From positions 434,001 to 498,000 of the forward strand of contig NZ_JAPWKF010000007.1 in the NCBI RefSeq assembly GCF_028283685.1: DNA of 64,000 nt, given 5' to 3'. Below are positions 62,838-64,000 of this stretch, piece after piece (the first letter of the stretch is position 1; each line of letters starts with the position of its first letter). Under the pieces are notes generated by a model. That model saw only the letters and a list, made by a program, of their open reading frames with translations. It was not told the DNA's origin and did no database searches. Both the position numbers and the translations under genes were made by a program. The DNA comes from Edaphobacter sp. (GTDB taxonomy: Bacteria; Acidobacteriota; Terriglobia; Terriglobales; Acidobacteriaceae).

Positions 62838-64000
62838 CTAGGAGACAGTCCTCTCTGCCGCCGTCGAAGTAAAGTCGACGCGATGAATCGTACCCACCAG
62901 CGGCAGGTACGCGACGATGGCAGCCAACGCCGTCAAGCCAACAAAGACCAGCGCCAGGTTGAAGGACCCCGTCTTCTGCACGATGAAGCCAATGATGATC
63001 GGCGTCGTGATGCCTGCGAGATTGCCGATCAGATTGAACAGTCCGCCATTGATGCCGATCATGTTGCGAGGCGAGACATCGGAGATCACCGTCCACCCCA
63101 GCGCGCCAAATCCCTTGCCAAAGAAGGCCAGCGACATCAGCAGAATCACCACCGTCTGCGTCGAGACGTAGTTGCAGAAGATCATCGTCATCGACAGCGC
63201 CATGCCCAGCACAATAGGCACTTTACGCGCGAACGTCAGTGAGTGCCCCTTGCGCAGCAGGTGATCCGAGACAACTCCACCAAACACTCCGCCAATCGAC
63301 CCGCAGAGTGCAGGCACCGCAACCAGGAAGCCCGTCTTCATGATCGAAAGATGCCGCGCCTGGTTGAGATACACCGGGAACCACGTCAGGAAGAACCACG
63401 TCAGCGTCGTAATGCAGTACTGCCCGACATAGATGCCGACCAGCATGCGAACGCTCAGCAACCGCCGCACCGCAGCCCACGTCAGTTGATTCGGATTCGC
63501 ACCGGCTCCAAGGTTGCGATCCATATTTGCAAGGCCGCCGCCGTCCTCGATGTAGCTCACCTCGGCATCGCTGATCCGCGGATGCGACTTCACGCCATAG
63601 ATGACCTTGAACCACACGATACTGAGCAGAAGACTTGCAGCGCCGCCGAACCAGAAGCAGGCCATCCATCCATAACGATGCACGATCCATCCCATGATCG
63701 GTCCGAAGACAACCAACGCAAAATACTGCGACGAGTTGAAGATCGCCGAGGCACGTCCGCGTTCCGCCGTAGGAAACCACGCGGCAACGATGCGTCCGTT
63801 GCCGGGAAATACCGGGGCCTGAGCAATGCCAGAGACGAAGCGGAGCGCAAACAGCGCCGTGAAACCTATCGCTACCGGAAGAAATCCAACGCAGCCTGCA
63901 AGCAGCGCGCAGATAGACCACGCAATGATACTGAGACCATAAATACGCTTGGAGCCAAAGCGATCCAGCAGCCCACCCGCCGGAAGCTGTGCCATCACAT
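62838..64000 (-). CDS. gudP: Glucarate/galactarate MFS transporter, 5' end outside window (partial)
   Basis: The C-terminal 387 residues of an MFS permease of the anion:cation symporter type; the frame continues through the right edge. Family segments: [60 protein letters not shown] and [14 protein letters not shown]. It closely resembles GudP of E. coli (450 residues), so about 55-65 residues (the first span and loop) are missing here. It should import D-glucarate or galactarate with protons. It is upstream of gudD, KGSADH and garD on the same strand and so leads the operon, as far as visible. Confidence 0.88.
   Translation of the reverse strand, partial: VMAQLPAGGLLDRFGSKRIYGLSIIAWSICALLAGCVGFLPVAIGFTALFALRFVSGIAQAPVFPGNGRIVAAWFPTAERGRASAIFNSSQYFALVVFGPIMGWIVHRYGWMACFWFGGAASLLLSIVWFKVIYGVKSHPRISDAEVSYIEDGGGLANMDRNLGAGANPNQLTWAAVRRLLSVRMLVGIYVGQYCITTLTWFFLTWFPVYLNQARHLSIMKTGFLVAVPALCGSIGGVFGGVVSDHLLRKGHSLTFARKVPIVLGMALSMTMIFCNYVSTQTVVILLMSLAFFGKGFGALGWTVISDVSPRNMIGINGGLFNLIGNLAGITTPIIIGFIVQKTGSFNLALVFVGLTALAAIVAYLPLVGTIHRVDFTSTAAERTVS

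Noticed and set aside
35394..64000. A second copy of the tRNA-fMet 3' end that would mark the far edge of an island
   Set aside because: I looked for the T-arm/acceptor sequence by eye and did not find it; an exact search would be needed, so no right boundary is claimed.

Overview
The window reads as chromosomal DNA of an Acidobacteriota bacterium, most likely class Terriglobia (Acidobacteriaceae-like). This is inferred from three very large Oar-type TonB-dependent receptors with an N-terminal carboxypeptidase-regulatory domain, an 820-residue MacB/FtsX permease of the 'acidobacterial duplicated orphan permease' (ADOP) type, tandem FtsX permeases with no ATPase beside them, and many secreted enzymes for soil polymers. 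No rRNA, CRISPR array or intact transposase was seen. Two tRNA genes are present: tRNA-Gln(CTG) at 25.7 kb and initiator tRNA-Met(CAT) at 35.3 kb. Both appear to have been integration sites.

Layout. 0-2.5 kb: a GMC flavoprotein dehydrogenase and a secreted five-haem cytochrome c. 2.6-10.5 kb: an APC permease, a phosphodiester glycosidase-like protein, a giant TonB receptor and a divergent membrane-anchored HTH regulator. 10.9-15.8 kb: an ADOP permease, then AraC regulator, DoxX-like protein and NAD(P)H-binding protein. 15.9-16.7 kb: a chimeric pseudogene joining an aldo/keto-reductase fragment to a 5'-truncated sugar-phosphate isomerase. 16.8-25.7 kb: a putative genomic island bounded by an 18-bp direct repeat of the tRNA-Gln 3' end. 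It carries a PafA-like alkaline phosphatase, a YncE-like propeller, an unknown secreted protein and a TonB receptor, with a divergent OmpR-type two-component system. 25.9-35.1 kb: core-like genes (DinB, FtsX pair, a small protein with a 3-hydroxyacyl-CoA-dehydrogenase-like domain, 4-alpha-glucanotransferase, PpiD-like isomerase, BON/glycine-zipper protein). 35.3-39.2 kb: the initiator tRNA followed by a doubly frameshifted tyrosine-recombinase remnant, then TetR, SnoaL-like and SDR genes, some of them decayed.

39.5-51.5 kb holds the most striking block. A LysR gene faces a tightly packed minus-strand cluster: TonB receptor, phosphonoacetate hydrolase (PhnA), phosphonoacetaldehyde dehydrogenase (PhnY), GlpT-type organophosphate transporter, a class-III PLP enzyme that best fits (R)-1-hydroxy-2-aminoethylphosphonate ammonia-lyase (PbfA), and a Tat-exported phospholipase C. 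Neither PhnW nor PhnX is in the window. My inference is an outer-membrane-to-cytosol route for phosphonates, with the phospholipase C possibly freeing the head group of phosphonolipids.

51.8-64 kb: after a degraded permease fragment comes pectin metabolism: a GH106-like rhamnosidase, a GT39-like membrane protein, an oligogalacturonate lyase (PL22), and the hexarate operon gudP-gudD-ketoglutarate semialdehyde dehydrogenase-garD. That set converts glucarate and galactarate to 2-oxoglutarate except for the 5-keto-4-deoxyglucarate dehydratase step, which is not in the window. The transporter gene runs off the right end.
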